Shown here: one piece after another, positions 33,144 through 48,100 of the stretch
Numbering within the stretch: the stretch's first letter is position 1
How the letters are laid out: every line of letters starts with the position of its first letter
From: Watersipora subatra
Taxonomy: Eukaryota > Bryozoa > Gymnolaemata > Cheilostomatida > Watersiporidae
DNA: 64,000 nucleotides
Direction of reading: 5' to 3'
Assembly (NCBI RefSeq): GCF_963576615.1
Contig: NC_088709.1
Span: 15,265,264-15,329,263, forward strand
Program-made: the position numbers and the translations under genes
Notes under the pieces: generated by a model
Databases searched by the model: none
Seen by the model: only the letters and a program-made list of their open reading frames with translations
What the model was told of the DNA's origin: nothing

Positions 33144-36100
33144 ATGTCACGTAGAGAAGACAGACTCAGTAGTGGGTCAGGCAGTTCTAGGAGAAATGAT
33201 GGTGGTAGACGATATGATGGTCATCGCCATCAGGAAATCGACCCTGAATATGATGCAAGAACATACACATCTTTGGACTCCCGTCATATGGCTCCTGTTC
33301 CTCAATCTGGTCTTCCTAGCTCCAAGCAGCAACGTCCTTCTTTAGTGAACTATGACTATGCCTCTGATGATTCTCCTAAGCTTTTGAATAGCGGCAGCAA
33401 GAAAAAGGAGAAAGACAAAAGACGCAGTCCCAGCTTATCCCCGGTGCTTTCCAAGAAAGAAAGAAAAGAAGCAAAAAAAAGTAAAAAGAAAAAGAAAGCT
33501 CGGTCTATATCTCGAGAGCGGGAAAATAGCAACAATAAGCGACCCAAATTGAAACGAGTCACTTCTCCACCTATGCATGCACAACCACACATGGAAGACG
33601 ATATTCGAATTGTTTCTCCTACAAAGCGACGATTATCACCCCCGAGGCAGTATGCTTATGGCTCACCTCAACGAGAGCCACCTGCATCACCACCAAGGGC
33701 ATATCAAGCAGTCAGTGGAAAAGGTCGTGATTATGGTTCGAGATTACAAAGAAGCAGAGATAGATCACCTTTGCATAGACACCCAAAATCTCCTACTAGT
33801 CCATTCGGGTAAGCATATAGGGCAACTAGAGCTGCTGTTTCAGCTTATTGACTCTCACAGAGTCGATCATTTTGTAAGTGGAATATTTATAGGAATACAT
33901 GTATTCACTTTTATCCCTTTCTACACACCATTGGCAATTATGATTCAAACAGTTTAGAAAAAAGGTAAATCGTTCTTTTAAATGGATTGCTCCAAAACTT
34001 GAGTAATTATCAGACAAGCACTTTTTAATTGCTTGATGCAAAGCTCAAACATATAAAAATATTTATGCTACATGCATGTAGATTCGTTTAACATTTATTA
34101 TTTTTTACCTAGCATAAGCTTGGTGTATAGGCTGCTTCATTCTGCTAATCATCAATGGAAAAAGCTTTTTTAATGTTGGTTAGTATCTGTGTTTTTACGC
34201 TCGTATAAAAATATTTCTTACATAGCCCAATGCTGCTGCATCCAACAGTAGAAGCTCATAACTACAATAAGGTCAATTGGTTAATGTTGACACTCGGCTC
34301 TATTTGACTGCTTCTACTGTTTAATAAGAATATTACTCTTCTGTTTACCGAGACTCCAAATCATTTTTTTCTTATGCTTCATATATATAGTGAAAAAATT
34401 AAGATCCTATTTTTATGTTGAAGTCTGTCAAACTGTAATTTTGTAAATCAGTTATGTTAACTAGTTATATAGAGACTTTCTGTGAAGATAAAATAGGTCA
34501 GAACATACGCTTAATTAAACCACTACACTGGAATATAAGACGTAAAAATGAAATTGAACAGCACTTTAATCAACTCAAAGATTACTTGCATTCCTCAGTT
34601 GTTCATATTATATTTCCTGTTTCCTCTGCTCATAACTCCATTGCTGGCCTTCTCATTTGAGTTTTTGGCTCTACATACACCATGCGCACCTGAATTATAA
34701 GAACCTTGTTTCTTTTTCTTGCCTTATGATGTCTGTTATGTATGTTATTGTTCTGTTATGTAGAAGAAAGTCCGTTGTTTGGAGAAAACCATCTTCACAT
34801 GATAATAAATATAACTTTCTCCGGTAATACATCACCGTATGCAGCTTATTATTTCCGCTGTTAACATATTATTTGTTTGTTTTATTAACTGCCGAGCTAG
34901 TAAGAAATTAATAATTGGCTGCGCTGTGAATTTCTTATGGAAATTTATTTGTATATTGAATATTTAGGAAGTCAAGACGAGAAACTTGGCGGTCTCCACC
35001 AAGATCACGATCACCAATTCATCGAACCCAGTCTAGATCAAGGTCGAGGGATCGTGGAATTGGTAGGTCTTATGGTAGTGGAGGGTCAAGAAACATGACA
35101 GGCTCCTCTTTACTGGCCGAACTTGTTAAGTCGAAAAAAGGCAGAGAAGTGGTGCTGAAGAAGGAACGAGAGGATAGTAGATCTGGTTAGTATTTCATCT
35201 GAAAACAAAAAACCAAGTTTTATAAAGCTTTCTCGGTTTTCATAGACATGTGTACAATGTCTTCGAAAGATTTATGACTCCCATGAAGATATTTTCTAAT
35301 CTTGAAAACAGGGATTGCTGTGCATTAGTCAGAGTGGGAGGCCTTTAATGAAATGAACTCAAATTTAACAGGATTAGCTTAGATTCAAACAGTTATTAGC
35401 AATTGAAATAGAATAGACCAGAAATGTTAAACTTGTTGATAGTCCAGCGGTTCACTTCCAACAGATGGACCAATTTGGAACCTCTTTACATTTGAACCTT
35501 GACATGTGAGGTTGATAAATTATCTTTTGTTTAGCTTGTCATGGAGCTCAAAAAACAGCAATAAATGATCAAGTAATAACAGGTAGTATTAAAATAAATG
35601 CTTTTAAAAGCTATGCTCGTAACTAAAAACTAAAATTATATGTAAAACTGAATTGAAAATAGTAATTGGTAATGTTTTTATGGTTACTTTACCTTAGAGA
35701 CATGAACAGAAGTGTAGACATGGTGTTAGTAATGCGTAGGTTTTGTGGTAAAGTAAGTCAGAGAAGTGTGTGGTCTTAACTTACACTAGATATAATTAAA
35801 GCTACCTTATTTTAAATAGTTTAAATTTCTGCCCATCTTTTAAAATTATGACCATTTGGAGAAATTTTGCATGTAGTAATTTGGGAATTACTTTGTATGT
35901 TGAGATGCATATTTCCTGGAACTTTATTAAATGTAAAAGTTTAAATAAGACTCGGTCGGTTGTAAATTGAGATTTGACTGTATATCGAATGTCCTCTATC
36001 ATTATGTTTATTGATAACTAGATGAATGCCTGGCGTTCCCGAGTAATAAAAAAAGTCTTTGCACAGAAAATTTATTTTTATATAACATATAACAACAGTT

Positions 36101-39100
36101 ATCATTCAAACTTCATATCACGAAAAAAGTTTTGTACAGTTCAAATTAAGAGAAAAATAAAACAATTGTAAAAGTTTTCAAACAACTGTATTTTTTGAAG
36201 GAAAGATTGTTTTATTGAAATAAATTGAGAGAAAAATTGAACAACTGTAAAGATGTCTCAATATTAATGTTAAATAGTTAGCAAGTAATGGCTAAATAAA
36301 GTATGTTTTGTTACAATTACAATGAAAAATGATTCGGTATACAGTTATATAATTTTAATTCGTTTCAATGTCGGCTTCGTAAGGCGAAAATATCGTATAG
36401 AGTCGTATAGAAACCCATAGTAGTTATCTAATGCAAACACCCCCTGGTAAAAATCATCAAGATTTTATATATGTACTGTACATATTAAAAATTAGTAACA
36501 AAACGATATGTTTTGTAACTATAGTAACCTTCGTAACTATAGTTACCCACAGTAACTTTAGTGCATTTTGTGGTTATGATCTGCAAGACAATATAGCATT
36601 ACAATGTGCTACTTGCAGTACGTACTGTGGGGAGTTCTTACCTTTGAAACAGATAACATAAATGTTGAGTTTAACTTGAATGAATTTTACTTTACTAAAC
36701 ACATGCTTAAGCTAAGTTTTAATATGTAGCCTAATTTACCAAACTTCAACTTTGTCATAGGCTAAAATTTCATCACTTGGCTGTTTTCAGTATTATTTTT
36801 ACTATAACTTATAACGAATAACGCTGAACTGAGATAGCGGGCATCGTATATCTCATTCAGGCATTGTGGGAGGGATTTCGACGAATAGCATATCGGCCCT
36901 TTCGCCGTAATCAGTACACCGACTGCCAAATTTTAATTTCAAGAGAATTTTTTGTTGATATCGTTGATGGCGGAAACAAATTGCCCTAGTATAGCGAAGA
37001 CGGAAAAGCGTCATGTTTCATGGAGTGAGGCGAAAGAAATCTTGTAACTCGTGGGTGGATAGTGTTTATTAATAATTTAGAGTGTGCAATCGCAAAAATG
37101 ATATACAGTATATGGTGAGGGCGATGGGTGTGAAAAGAACGACTTGGCCTTGTGGTTACCCACGCTCATTAGCAGACTTATAATTTGAATGTCCGGAGTT
37201 CTAGTTCAGTATGAAGGTGATGTTTTCGTTGCTAAAACTTTATCGCTATAGCTGGACAGACGGACAACAAATTTTTAGATTTATATTTATAGATTGATTT
37301 CTTATGACAGCGTTTCACTTTTCATTAGTAGTGCTTTTAGGTGGATTTATGTTTAACTGAAGGACGTTGTTGAACCGTGGGCAGCACCGGCGGTTGCAGC
37401 TCTACAGCTAACTGTTGGAGTGTGGGCGGCTGACCAGATCAAGTACAGTCATACCTCGACATACGAGCTTAATGCGTTCTAGGACTGAGCTCCTATGTCA
37501 ATTTGCTCCCATATTAAAGCAATATTTCAATATAAAATAACTAAATACAAATCCGGTGCCATACTCTGAAAAATACCTTAAATCCAGATATTACTATGAA
37601 AAAATGTGTTTTTAATTGTTGTGATCCACTACCTATGCTCACAAAGTAACCAATACCTATTTATTGGTTATGCAATGTTATGCAATAAAATATAGCATAT
37701 GTGATCTTACTTATTTCTAATTTTGTTTTTACTTTTTTATCTTCCGGTTTTGTCATTTTTTACCTTGCTTTCACTATTACGTTTCACCGGTTCTTTTAAA
37801 ACTTTTTAAAACTGATCTGACAACAAAGACAGAGCTGCTGTTCTCGAAAGCGACCTCTTGTTTACTCGGTCACATAGTAGTCGCATCGAGAGCTGTCACG
37901 CATGCTTGTATCTCAAATTTGTCTCCTATCTCAAGGCAGAAACTTGCTCGAAATTTTGCTCGTCTCTCAAATTTCTCGTATGTTGGGGCACCCGTTTGTC
38001 GAGGTATGACTGTGTATGGTGTAAAACAAAATTGTTCAAAAATTCTAAAAATATTTGGGGTCATGCCATCATCAGTTGCACTAATTTTTTTTCTAAAAAA
38101 GCTGCTCTCACACCTACAAAGACATTTGGGACTTCTTAGCTCAACCCAGCCTAGTCTTATGTACTAAACAGTGTTACTTTCCTTTCAGTGTTTCATCTTT
38201 CATACTTATTTTTAATAAATTCACTATATAGTCCCACCTCTGCCTACACCTCAATGCTTGCCGGATCTCATGCCATCTCTAAGAGACCTGTTTGGCATAT
38301 GTCTGTCACCAGCCACTCTACTTTCCCTACCCTTTATCTCGAGCTCTAACAACCCTTTTCACTGCATCACCCACTCCATTCCCTCTACCATTTGATAGCC
38401 ACCAGCCCGCACAAGAATTAACCCTGTTTGATATGCTTGTAGATGGTAGCACACACTTTATGCAGATGTAGCAAAAGGCATGTGAGTATACAAGTTGAAT
38501 TGCTTACCACATACAACTTGTATCTCAGGTACGCCTAGCAAGCGAAAAAGCCGGAATGATGGAAAGTTGGACAATATAGTTATTAGAGTGGACAATGATA
38601 AAGCGTGTAGCACACCACCAAGACCGCCTCCGTCGGAAAACAAGCTGTCCGTTCAGCCCATTCCGCCACAGAAAATTCCTCTCCCTTCTCAACCTCCCAA
38701 TGAACCAAAGCCCGCTAAAAGTTCCAGGTTAGTTTATTAGCTCAGTTCATAACTGACTATTACCTGCGGAGCACCTATTCATGTCCTACTACTCTGAGTG
38801 GTGAGGATTGTGTTTATGCTATGTGAACACTGTCGTTGTTATAAAGCATGCTGAGAAAAGGGTGTATTAACTAATATATCAGTAGATAAAACAATTGGGA
38901 AAATCTCACATAACCCAAGCCACTCTTAAATTTTATGTAAACTGTACATATATAATGGCAAAACTATTCTTCCCATAAGTGTGCGACTATGGGTTGGCAT
39001 GTTGTGGATCGTTTTCTGTTGCAAAAAGTTCTGTCCGCCGTTTCTGATTTTTTTCAGATGTTGGACATTCATTTTTGTTATTATTATGATCAACCAAAGT

Positions 39101-42100
39101 GGTTTGCCGTGTCAATAGAGCTACCTGACAATCTGAAGAAATAAACTGAAAAACGCATGCGATTTTTTTCAAGGATGATTAGGATCATTTTCCATCTCAT
39201 GTCGTACGCTCAGTAGGTAGTTGTAGGTGCATATTGAGCCAGTCTATGAAAAAAATACCATTGACCAAAATTAGACATGTTAAACGATTGGTAAAAAAGC
39301 AGCTGTGGACTCACTTCACGCCGGTTGGAATTGTAATGATACAAACTGTTGTCCTACAATTTAAAAACTTGATCCTGTGATCCATAAGACTGTGATCCAT
39401 AAGACTGTGATCCATAAGACTGTGATCCATAAGACTGTGATCCATAAGACTGTGATCCATAAGACTGTGATCCATAAGACTGTGATCCATAAGACTGTGA
39501 TCCATAAGACTGTGATCCATAAGACTGTGATCCATAAGACTGTGATCCATAAGACTGTGATCCATAAGACTGTGATCCATAAGACTGTGATCCATAAGCT
39601 GTCAAAAGACTGCATAGTAAAAAAATGTGATGATTAGAAACTTCAGGAAGCGAAATGTTTTTTATAAACTGTTAATAATAAGATAAGTTGAAGAACAAAA
39701 TATGTAGCTGCACGTGCATTTATAGAGTTTTACAACCTACCTTCTGTGCTCATCAATACTTGGTATTAAGACATTACGGAGCTGCTTACAAACAGTTTAT
39801 TTTGTGACATGACCAACTTACTATTATACTGTTGATCAAGATCAATCTTTTTAGATTGAGTTAATTTCAATTATGGACAGCAGCTACCTGTCTGAAATCC
39901 TTCCTTGGGAGGTTGTGTGTGAGCTCATCGTTTGTGTGAATGTGACAGGCTGTTGCAGTAGGGATGTCATGGTTGCTTCACAGCATCACTCACACTTTCA
40001 TCTTGTTTTCCATCTCTTCCTTGGTCCATTCCTGTCTTGTTCTTTATCTCCTTTTTTAATTGTTTCCTTTTTTTCTTGTTTATTCTGTCTTTTATTTATA
40101 CTTTGGTCATCACCAGCTGAGGCTGAATATTCTTTAGTCAGTCTCTATCACGACGTTGTTAACATTACATTATAGGCGCGGTTTTACCAGTGGAGCCCCA
40201 GATTCTCATAAAAACCGGGAGAATAGCGTCACTCGCAGTTTGGTGTATGTATGAGTCATTACATGTAGTAATGTAGTATGTAGTCATTACATTTTGTTGC
40301 GGCAGTTTGTCTTTTGGTTCTTTGCATTTCTGTGTTGTTGTCGCTTCCGCTTCAGAACCGCTTATGTAACCACCTTCGCACATGCTTCGAGCATGGAAAC
40401 TGGGATTATTATAATAATAATATAATAATTGATTCACAATATCAATTGGAAAGAGAAACTTTTATTTAATGAGTGTTCTATTTAGATCATGTTTGATAAC
40501 AAGTTTTTAAAGCTGAAGGAACAATTACAAAACGTATGGTTATGCAGTAAGTTTTTACTTTGTTTGAAGTTGTCCTATCTTTAATATTTTGGCTGTTCTC
40601 AAATGAAAATGGTGTGCCTTCATTGCATTCTGTTACAATGATCAAAATTTGCATAAAGTTTTTTAATCATTGTTTATTATCTTAGGTTGAACAATACTAT
40701 TTTTCATCAATATTTTGCCAGTATTGTGGTAATTTTCAAGATGTTTCTTAAAATTATCCTTCCTACATGGCATTCTGACAAGATTTCAAAACTTTAGTAA
40801 CTATGAGCTTCAAGTCGCTAAAAACATGCTACCAAACATAGAGTAGCTTGAAAACCCAGTTTTGTCTTTGTTACACCCTCAATAATACAAAAGGTTGGCA
40901 TTACATTTTCTTGCTCTCTTGATCACCTAGTAGTCTCATTATATTTCTAACTCTGTCTCATTATGGAGTGATGGTAGTGTTGCTTGTTCTTATCAAGCGC
41001 ATTGAGATTACTGTGATGACAGACTTACAGTTGTTAAACAGTGCAACAAAATAAGTGGGTTCACCATCTAATGACTTAATTTATTTTAGATTTTTAGTAG
41101 AAACTAGGCTGTAACATAGTTTGACTTGTTCGATGTGGTCAGTGGAGCTCTCTCTCTTTCTCCCCCTCCCCCCTCTCCCTTCCCCCCCCTCTCCCTTCTC
41201 CTCCCTCTCTCTCTCTCTCTCTCCCAATGTTTCCAGTCATGTTTTGTCATTTAGGCAGGCACTTGAATGTTTGATTCAAGGAATATGAAAATCATCATTT
41301 AGTCAACATACATCTAATGTCATTTTCAGACTGCCAGTTTAGGAAAGTACTTTTTCCTGCTTGTTAGCCCTTACTGCTTTTGAGGTAATCACTTTTTGTC
41401 AGGTCAATATACACATTGCTGGCTTGTACTGCGGCTTTAATTTTTCCTGCAAAAATGTGTCTTTGATCTGAATTTTATTTCGTTTAGTTTCTTAGCGCTG
41501 CAATTTTGTAGCAAAGGAATTCGGGATCTTCCGCTTCCACCAACCAGCAATGATGATCTGCTTCTTGACGAACCAGAGTCCTCTGTAGACTCGATGACCC
41601 TCTCAGCCCACACGATGAAAAAGAGACCAAAAATTCTGGCAAGGTGTGGCGTGCTGGAAAAGAACAAGCATTCATGGGGTATGCTTCTTTTTGTCAGTTT
41701 TTCTCGCCGCACTAGCTAATGGACTATTATTAATATACTTTAGCCTTGCCATGTGCTGGCTCATGAGTTATGGAAGGTATCCATATTTTCATCATTTGCA
41801 TATAATTCATTGAAGAGATTTTCAAGAAGGTGATTGCAAGGTTTGTGCTACCACAGGTGAGCGATGTGTCACTGACTATACAGTCGTGTCTCAGATAGGT
41901 GAGGGAACTTATGGCCAGGTCTACAAAGCCAGACGCAAGTCAAACGGTAAAAGAAATTACTTATATCTACATATAATTTATTTGCGCTTGTAAATAGCAG
42001 TTATTTTTGGAGTGTTTTTTCTCACAAAACCTTTAGATATACCTAAATTTTTTACAAATGATCTTCAGATATTGCATTAATGCAGGTTAAACGACCTTTG

Positions 42101-45100
42101 AGTAAAAATTATAGGTTAAAATATGTTCTTTTAGTTCACAAAATCTTGAGTAGAATCATATTCAAACCAAATCTTGCATTATTGAAGCTTTTGCACAGAT
42201 TTTTATATGAGGTATTTTTGAGAACATTTTTAATAATTCATAAACCTAGGTTTAGTGATACTCTCTGATTCGTTTTTACAGATGTTATAGCCTGACAATT
42301 CTAATTCTTAAGATGCGAATAGATCGGCATGTAAAGAAATGTTTTGCGATCAAAAGCTTCACTTTATTGGCCAGTTTACGAACTGGTAATTTTATGGTAG
42401 ATTTGTCATTTACAGAAATTTTTTCTTAGTTGACTTTGAAGTTGTCGTTACACAAATCAATAACATTAATTATACATTTGTTATTCAAAAGCTCAACTAA
42501 TCAAACAAATGCTGAGTTGCTGCGTCATTCTGTTGCAATTGCTTGACAATTATGATGTAGTGGGTTGAGTAAAATCCCTATGACTTGAGTTTCGACTTGA
42601 TCAGTTGACTGTACACTCGCCGTGTACAATATTCGTGCTTCGTAAAGCCTTACTGCTTCATCGATTGCAATCTTTTTGTAATTCCAAGATGGATGTCTAG
42701 AGGTTTCATATTACCATTAACATGTACTGTATGGATTCTACTGATTTAATGTAAGTGTTCATGAGAGGTGTGAGGATAAATGGAGCATTCTAAAGGCTAT
42801 CTACTGTGTTGTTAGACCCAGTTGAATATATTTTTATACACCTGAGTGTGTGCTTTACGTTTTGATAGTAAGCTTCATGGTTGCTGGTCTAATACTCAGG
42901 GTTCAATGGCTGATGGTCTAATTAATGGCTGTTGGTCTAATGGCTGTTGGTCTAATGATCTAGGTTTAATGCTATTTATTGACAGCAATGCTGTCGAATC
43001 TCAACCAAGAGCCATGTGTTCGTGGAATAAACTCATCAAAGCAATAAATACATTGATTTTTAACTCTTCAGAGTTGAAATTAATTTTTACTAGAATTCAG
43101 AAGTCGATATGGCCATATATAATCTTTTATAACTGGCGAAGTAATCGATATTTCTTAAAACTGAAAATCGCATCTTATTCAGTAAACGATTTGCGTTGTA
43201 ATGATAGATAAAATAGTTAACTTTACTAAAGTCCTCCATTCCATAAAAGTAACAAGCAATGGTTTAGAGCAATTTCAAAATCGCCCCTAAAATGCAGGAG
43301 ATTGATTATTGGCTATAAGAACAAAAATAATTTTGCACCTGTTTTGTGACATATCATGTTATGTTAGTCATGTCCATCATAGTGAGCACTGAAACCCTGT
43401 CACCATATTGGCTCTGTTATTTTGCACTACAATTGCTAGGATTGTTGAAGTTGTGTGATCGATGCTCTTTTGTATTCCTTGAAGCTCAGAATAAAAAGGT
43501 TCTTTGAAAGTTTGTATAATATAAATGCGTTGACTTTGGTTATTTGTAAGTTATTTCTTAAAAAGTCAGTTTTGGACCTAATACATACTAAGAAACTTCT
43601 GAGACCAATGTTTGTCAAAAAACATAAGATAAAGGTAATTATCAGTTAAAATCGGTTGATCATAAACTGGGCTAAACCCCTTTTCATTGGTTAAAGCAAA
43701 GTCAGAAACTTGTGGAGCTTTCACATGGCAAAATTCATGCTGATGAAAAGCACTCGTTTCACAGCAATAAGAAAAATTAAACTGGATACTTGGCTCCGGC
43801 AATTTTGCTTTCGTTTTATAATACTGATTTTGGAAAAGCATAGAACCAATCAATTTGGCGATGTAGGATTTTCAATCAGTTGTGTCTTACAGCGAATTTT
43901 GTGGAGACGACAGTTAAAAAATTATTTAGTTACTGTTAGTAATTACCATGCAATAAGCAAATGAACTGCGCAGTGTCAGAGTGCCGCTCCCCTTCTGACC
44001 GACCGCTCCCCGCCTTTCTGACTTTGAAGAATTAATTGCGTTAGTGACTGCTTTGTTTACTCTTGTGATGCTTATTTGCAGATGAACTGGTGGCACTGAA
44101 AAAGGTTCGACTAAAAAATGAGAAAGAAGGTTTTCCCATCACCGCTGTTCGAGAAATAAAGATATTACGCCAACTAGACCATGCAAATATTGTAAATCTG
44201 ATGGAGGTTGTAACCGATAAACAGGAGGCAAAGGATTTTCAGGATGACAAAGGTAACTCAAGCTCTAGTTCTTGTTTTGTGTTAGCCTTTTTTTTACCCT
44301 TGGTTGTTTGACAATCAAATGTTTTATTCTTCTGTTAGATTTGAAGCTTCAAATGTACGACGTTGTAGCACGCAAATGTTTCACCTATCTGCAATTCTGC
44401 TCTAAATGGCATATATCGAGTTGTGTTGAAATTTCTCAACTCTACTCATTGATTTGTCCTTTCATTCTCGGCAAGCTCTCAGTTATTGTCTCACACATAA
44501 TGATGCGCATAACTTATCAAAAGGGTGAGTGCGTTATATGAGGTAATCATTATTTATTTCAGGTGCATTCTACTTGGTGTTTGAATACATGGACCATGAT
44601 TTGCTCGGCTTACTAGAATCGGGAATGGTTACTTTTCATCTGGAGCACATTGCTAGTTTCACGAAACAACTTCTCGACGGTTTAAATTACACTCATAAGA
44701 AGGAGTTTCTGCACAGAGATATAAAATGCTCAAACATACTCGTCAATAATAGGTTTGTCATAGTGCTTTCTAAAATCTCTTATTCTCCCTTTTTTTAATT
44801 GCTCGGGAACTATCTTTTATTTAGTTTTTAGCTGGGATATTCGCTTTTTGTAACAGGTTTGTGGGAATATAATTATGGTGGATATTGCATATAATCATGC
44901 ATTGTCACGGTGCTGCTGATGCAAATGTGACGAGCATTTCACCTCCCTGTCATGTCATAGTATGAGCATCAACCCCTCTGTTTATGTTGGTCACTAATTA
45001 GAAACAGTGAGATGAAGTGTAAATAAACCGAGCTGTTTGCTCTGCTTATTTACATCAAGTATGGCAAGCTTGGATCCAATTTACGACTGAGCGTGGCTGC

Positions 45101-48100
45101 TGCATTGCAGGGGCCAAATAAAGCTAGCAGACTTTGGTCTAGCTCGGCTATATGACTCAGATGACAAGGATCGGCCATACACCAATAATGTCATCACACT
45201 TTGGTATCGACCTCCTGAACTACTGATGGGAGAGGAAAGATACGGCCCTTCGGTAGACATCTGGAGTGTCGGGTATGCTCTATTGTCTATAAGCTCTCTT
45301 ATACATGGTGCTTTCAGCATGTCATATCCATATCATCTAGTCTTCGTTGTGTTGGTTCATCCGTTGTGTTCTCATCCCGATGTTGAACTTTTTGTCATCC
45401 ACTTGTTGTGAATTATACTGAGCTGTTAGCTATGCATGTGGAATTTTTTCCAAAAGTGTAATTAAGATTGAATCCTTTATGCAATTGCGGATTGTTCTGT
45501 TTGTGTCTGTCATGGTCTAAAGCTGTAGCTGCATGGGTTATTGAATAGTAGAACGCTTTCTATCCCGCTTGGCTTATAGCCTATATCAAATTTGAAATTA
45601 CAGCCCGTTTCACAGCAAGATAAGTTGTTTCACAGCTTAGTGTATCACAAGGAACTATAGATAAGACAACGGCTTACATACAGCAAGCATTATCAGTGTG
45701 AAGGGCGTTGTAACTTTGAATTCATTTGTACAATACAAACCTTGTAGAAACCGCAACTATAATTTTCAATGGACCAAACCACTGCTTCATTTGCAGCGTT
45801 TGCTAAAGAAAATAATATAAGTTTGCTCATCTAGTTGTAGAAGTCTCGAATAGCTTACAATATAAGGAACTATTAATACAGGAATTGTTGACATTCCTAA
45901 ACGATTTTACATCTATAAAAAACTTCTGCCAAAATTGTGTTGTTGAATATGTATAAAAACAGCATAGAATCAAATAAATCATCAGTTTTTACTAGATTTT
46001 GATTCATTGATTAGACTCGCTAATCAATTATCTGTTGAAATTATAAACCCAAATCATTTATGTTGGGTCAGCTGTCAATAGCACTACCACAACTGTCTGT
46101 GTTGCTTGAACAGCTCATTGTCAGCAGTAAGGTAATTGTGATGATAAGTACTGCTAGCTTTATTTATATAACTGATTCCATAAAGTTATTTGACGCAAAA
46201 TTTTCAAATAGATTTCTAAAATTCTCTGATCCATAAAGCAACATTAGCGTAACGATGCATTTTCGTGTTTCATATACAGTCAAACCTAGACGTCCAGCCG
46301 ATCATCTCTATATACATTCAAACCTGGATAACTCGAACTTCACGGGACCGAGCGAATGTGTTCGAATTATCAGAGCGTCCAAGTTATCAGAGCACTGTCA
46401 CAAGTCCATGTATTTACTTATTTATTAGTAGATACATGTACATATACAAACTATAATATTAATCAAAAGCACAAATGGCTTGTTTCAAATTAAATGCTTC
46501 TAATGTAAAGTTTGAAACGTTTTTATCAAAAAGTATAGAGATTTTTCTATCACTTGAGATTGGTTTGTTGTTTGAGGTGATGTTATTGCCAGGACGTTTT
46601 TTAGATTGACATTGGCAAAACTTGATCGTTGCTGAAATGCTCAAAGAAAAGACATCTTTTTCTTTTGAGCGTTTTATCCACGATCAATTTTGCCGATTTT
46701 TCTTGAAGTTTATGCAAAGATTACCTCACTTTACTTCGCTTCCTAAGGGCGATCGCTAAGCGGATGTTTGGTATAAATCAAATTTCACCAAACCTTTAGA
46801 AAAGTCGTTGACAAAAATATTTTGCCGATGGTGGTAATAACGACGCTTATGAATTATGAAAAGTTGAGGTTTACTTCTATGGCTTGGAATAAAGTGATTT
46901 TCTAAAGCGATAACAACCGTTTCTGTAGCCGTTGGGCAAAAAACAGTTCGAGTTAACAGTGTTGAGTTCGAGTTATCTATAGCAATTTATCATTACGTGG
47001 GAACGGACCAAAGAACCCGTTCGAATTAACCATGTGTTCGAGCTATCCGTGGGTGAGTTATCCATGTTTGACTGTATGCTGTAAAACCTTTAATTGATCG
47101 TTACTTTTATTTGACCGCCACTATGGGAAAAGGGTTGGAAAATAGAGCGCCGTGGCGTTCAATTAGAGGTTTTACGGTAAATTAATTAATATTTAGTATA
47201 AAATTAGAACAAACATTTGTCTCGACTTACAAAGTAATTTCCTACATACAGCGTTTAAAATGTGTCAAAAACTAGTTCTAGAAGTAAGTTTTTATAAGTC
47301 GATAGAAATTACAAATAAAGCTTAAAAATACAAAAAGCTAGATGAATGCCCGACATTACGCAGGTGATTAAAAAGTGTTTTCACCGAAAATTTATTTTTA
47401 ATCGACGTATGCAACATATATATATCAACATATACCATTCTAACTTTTAAATAAAGGTGTTTGCTTATTTCTGCATGTGCTATAAGTTGAATTAAGTTTA
47501 TGTTATATACACATATTTATAGCATTTTGTCGAAGTCGAGGCATGTATTTTTCTTCTAGTAGTTCATGTGTGTTACTGAAGCGTGTGTATTTTAACCAAT
47601 CGCCATTGAAGATTGGCAGATGTAATGACTATGTTTATAATTATTCCATAGTATGACAAGTAGTCCATGTGGTGTAGCGCATAGCACGCCTGTCTGAAGT
47701 ACCAGGGTTTCCGAGTTCAATTACAGTGTGTAGCTTGTTTTTCATTCCTAAAACTTTATGGCTATAATTGGACATACGGACGACAAACAAATTTTGGGAT
47801 TTATATAAATAATAGATATAGTAATATATATATAGTATATAATAATATATTCAAGCTATATTTTAAAGATATATTGTATATATATTATATTGTATAAGTT
47901 AGGTAAGTTACGTTGGGTATTACTGTCATTCACTTTACCATCGAGCCAACACATTGCCAAGCTTACATTTTCTTTCAATCACCTCTAAGGTAAATTACCG
48001 ATGAAGGTAACCATCAAAAATCTACTTTTTGTAATTATTTTTTAATTGAACTTTCATATATGATTCAAGTTTTAGTATTAAGTTTTTTTACATAGTTTTA

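Noticed and set aside
37858..38167. ORFs on both strands near 38 kb
   Set aside because: They lie in or straddle the Tigger-type MITE and match no protein.
39311..39637. Several overlapping ORFs on both strands with MDHSL, YGSQS, ITVLW or VIHKT repeats
   Set aside because: All arise from a 15-bp repeat whose length is a multiple of three; it lies in a CDK12 intron.
42846..43211. 121-codon ORF in CDK12 intron 5
   Set aside because: Begins in a short GGCTGTTGGTCTAAT repeat, has no recognisable domain, and CDK12 exons splice over it in phase.
44272..44541. Possible extra CDK12 exon (89-codon ORF)
   Set aside because: Exons 44082-44252 and 44563-44752 join directly in phase as [11 protein letters not shown], the expected kinase sequence, so this is intron.
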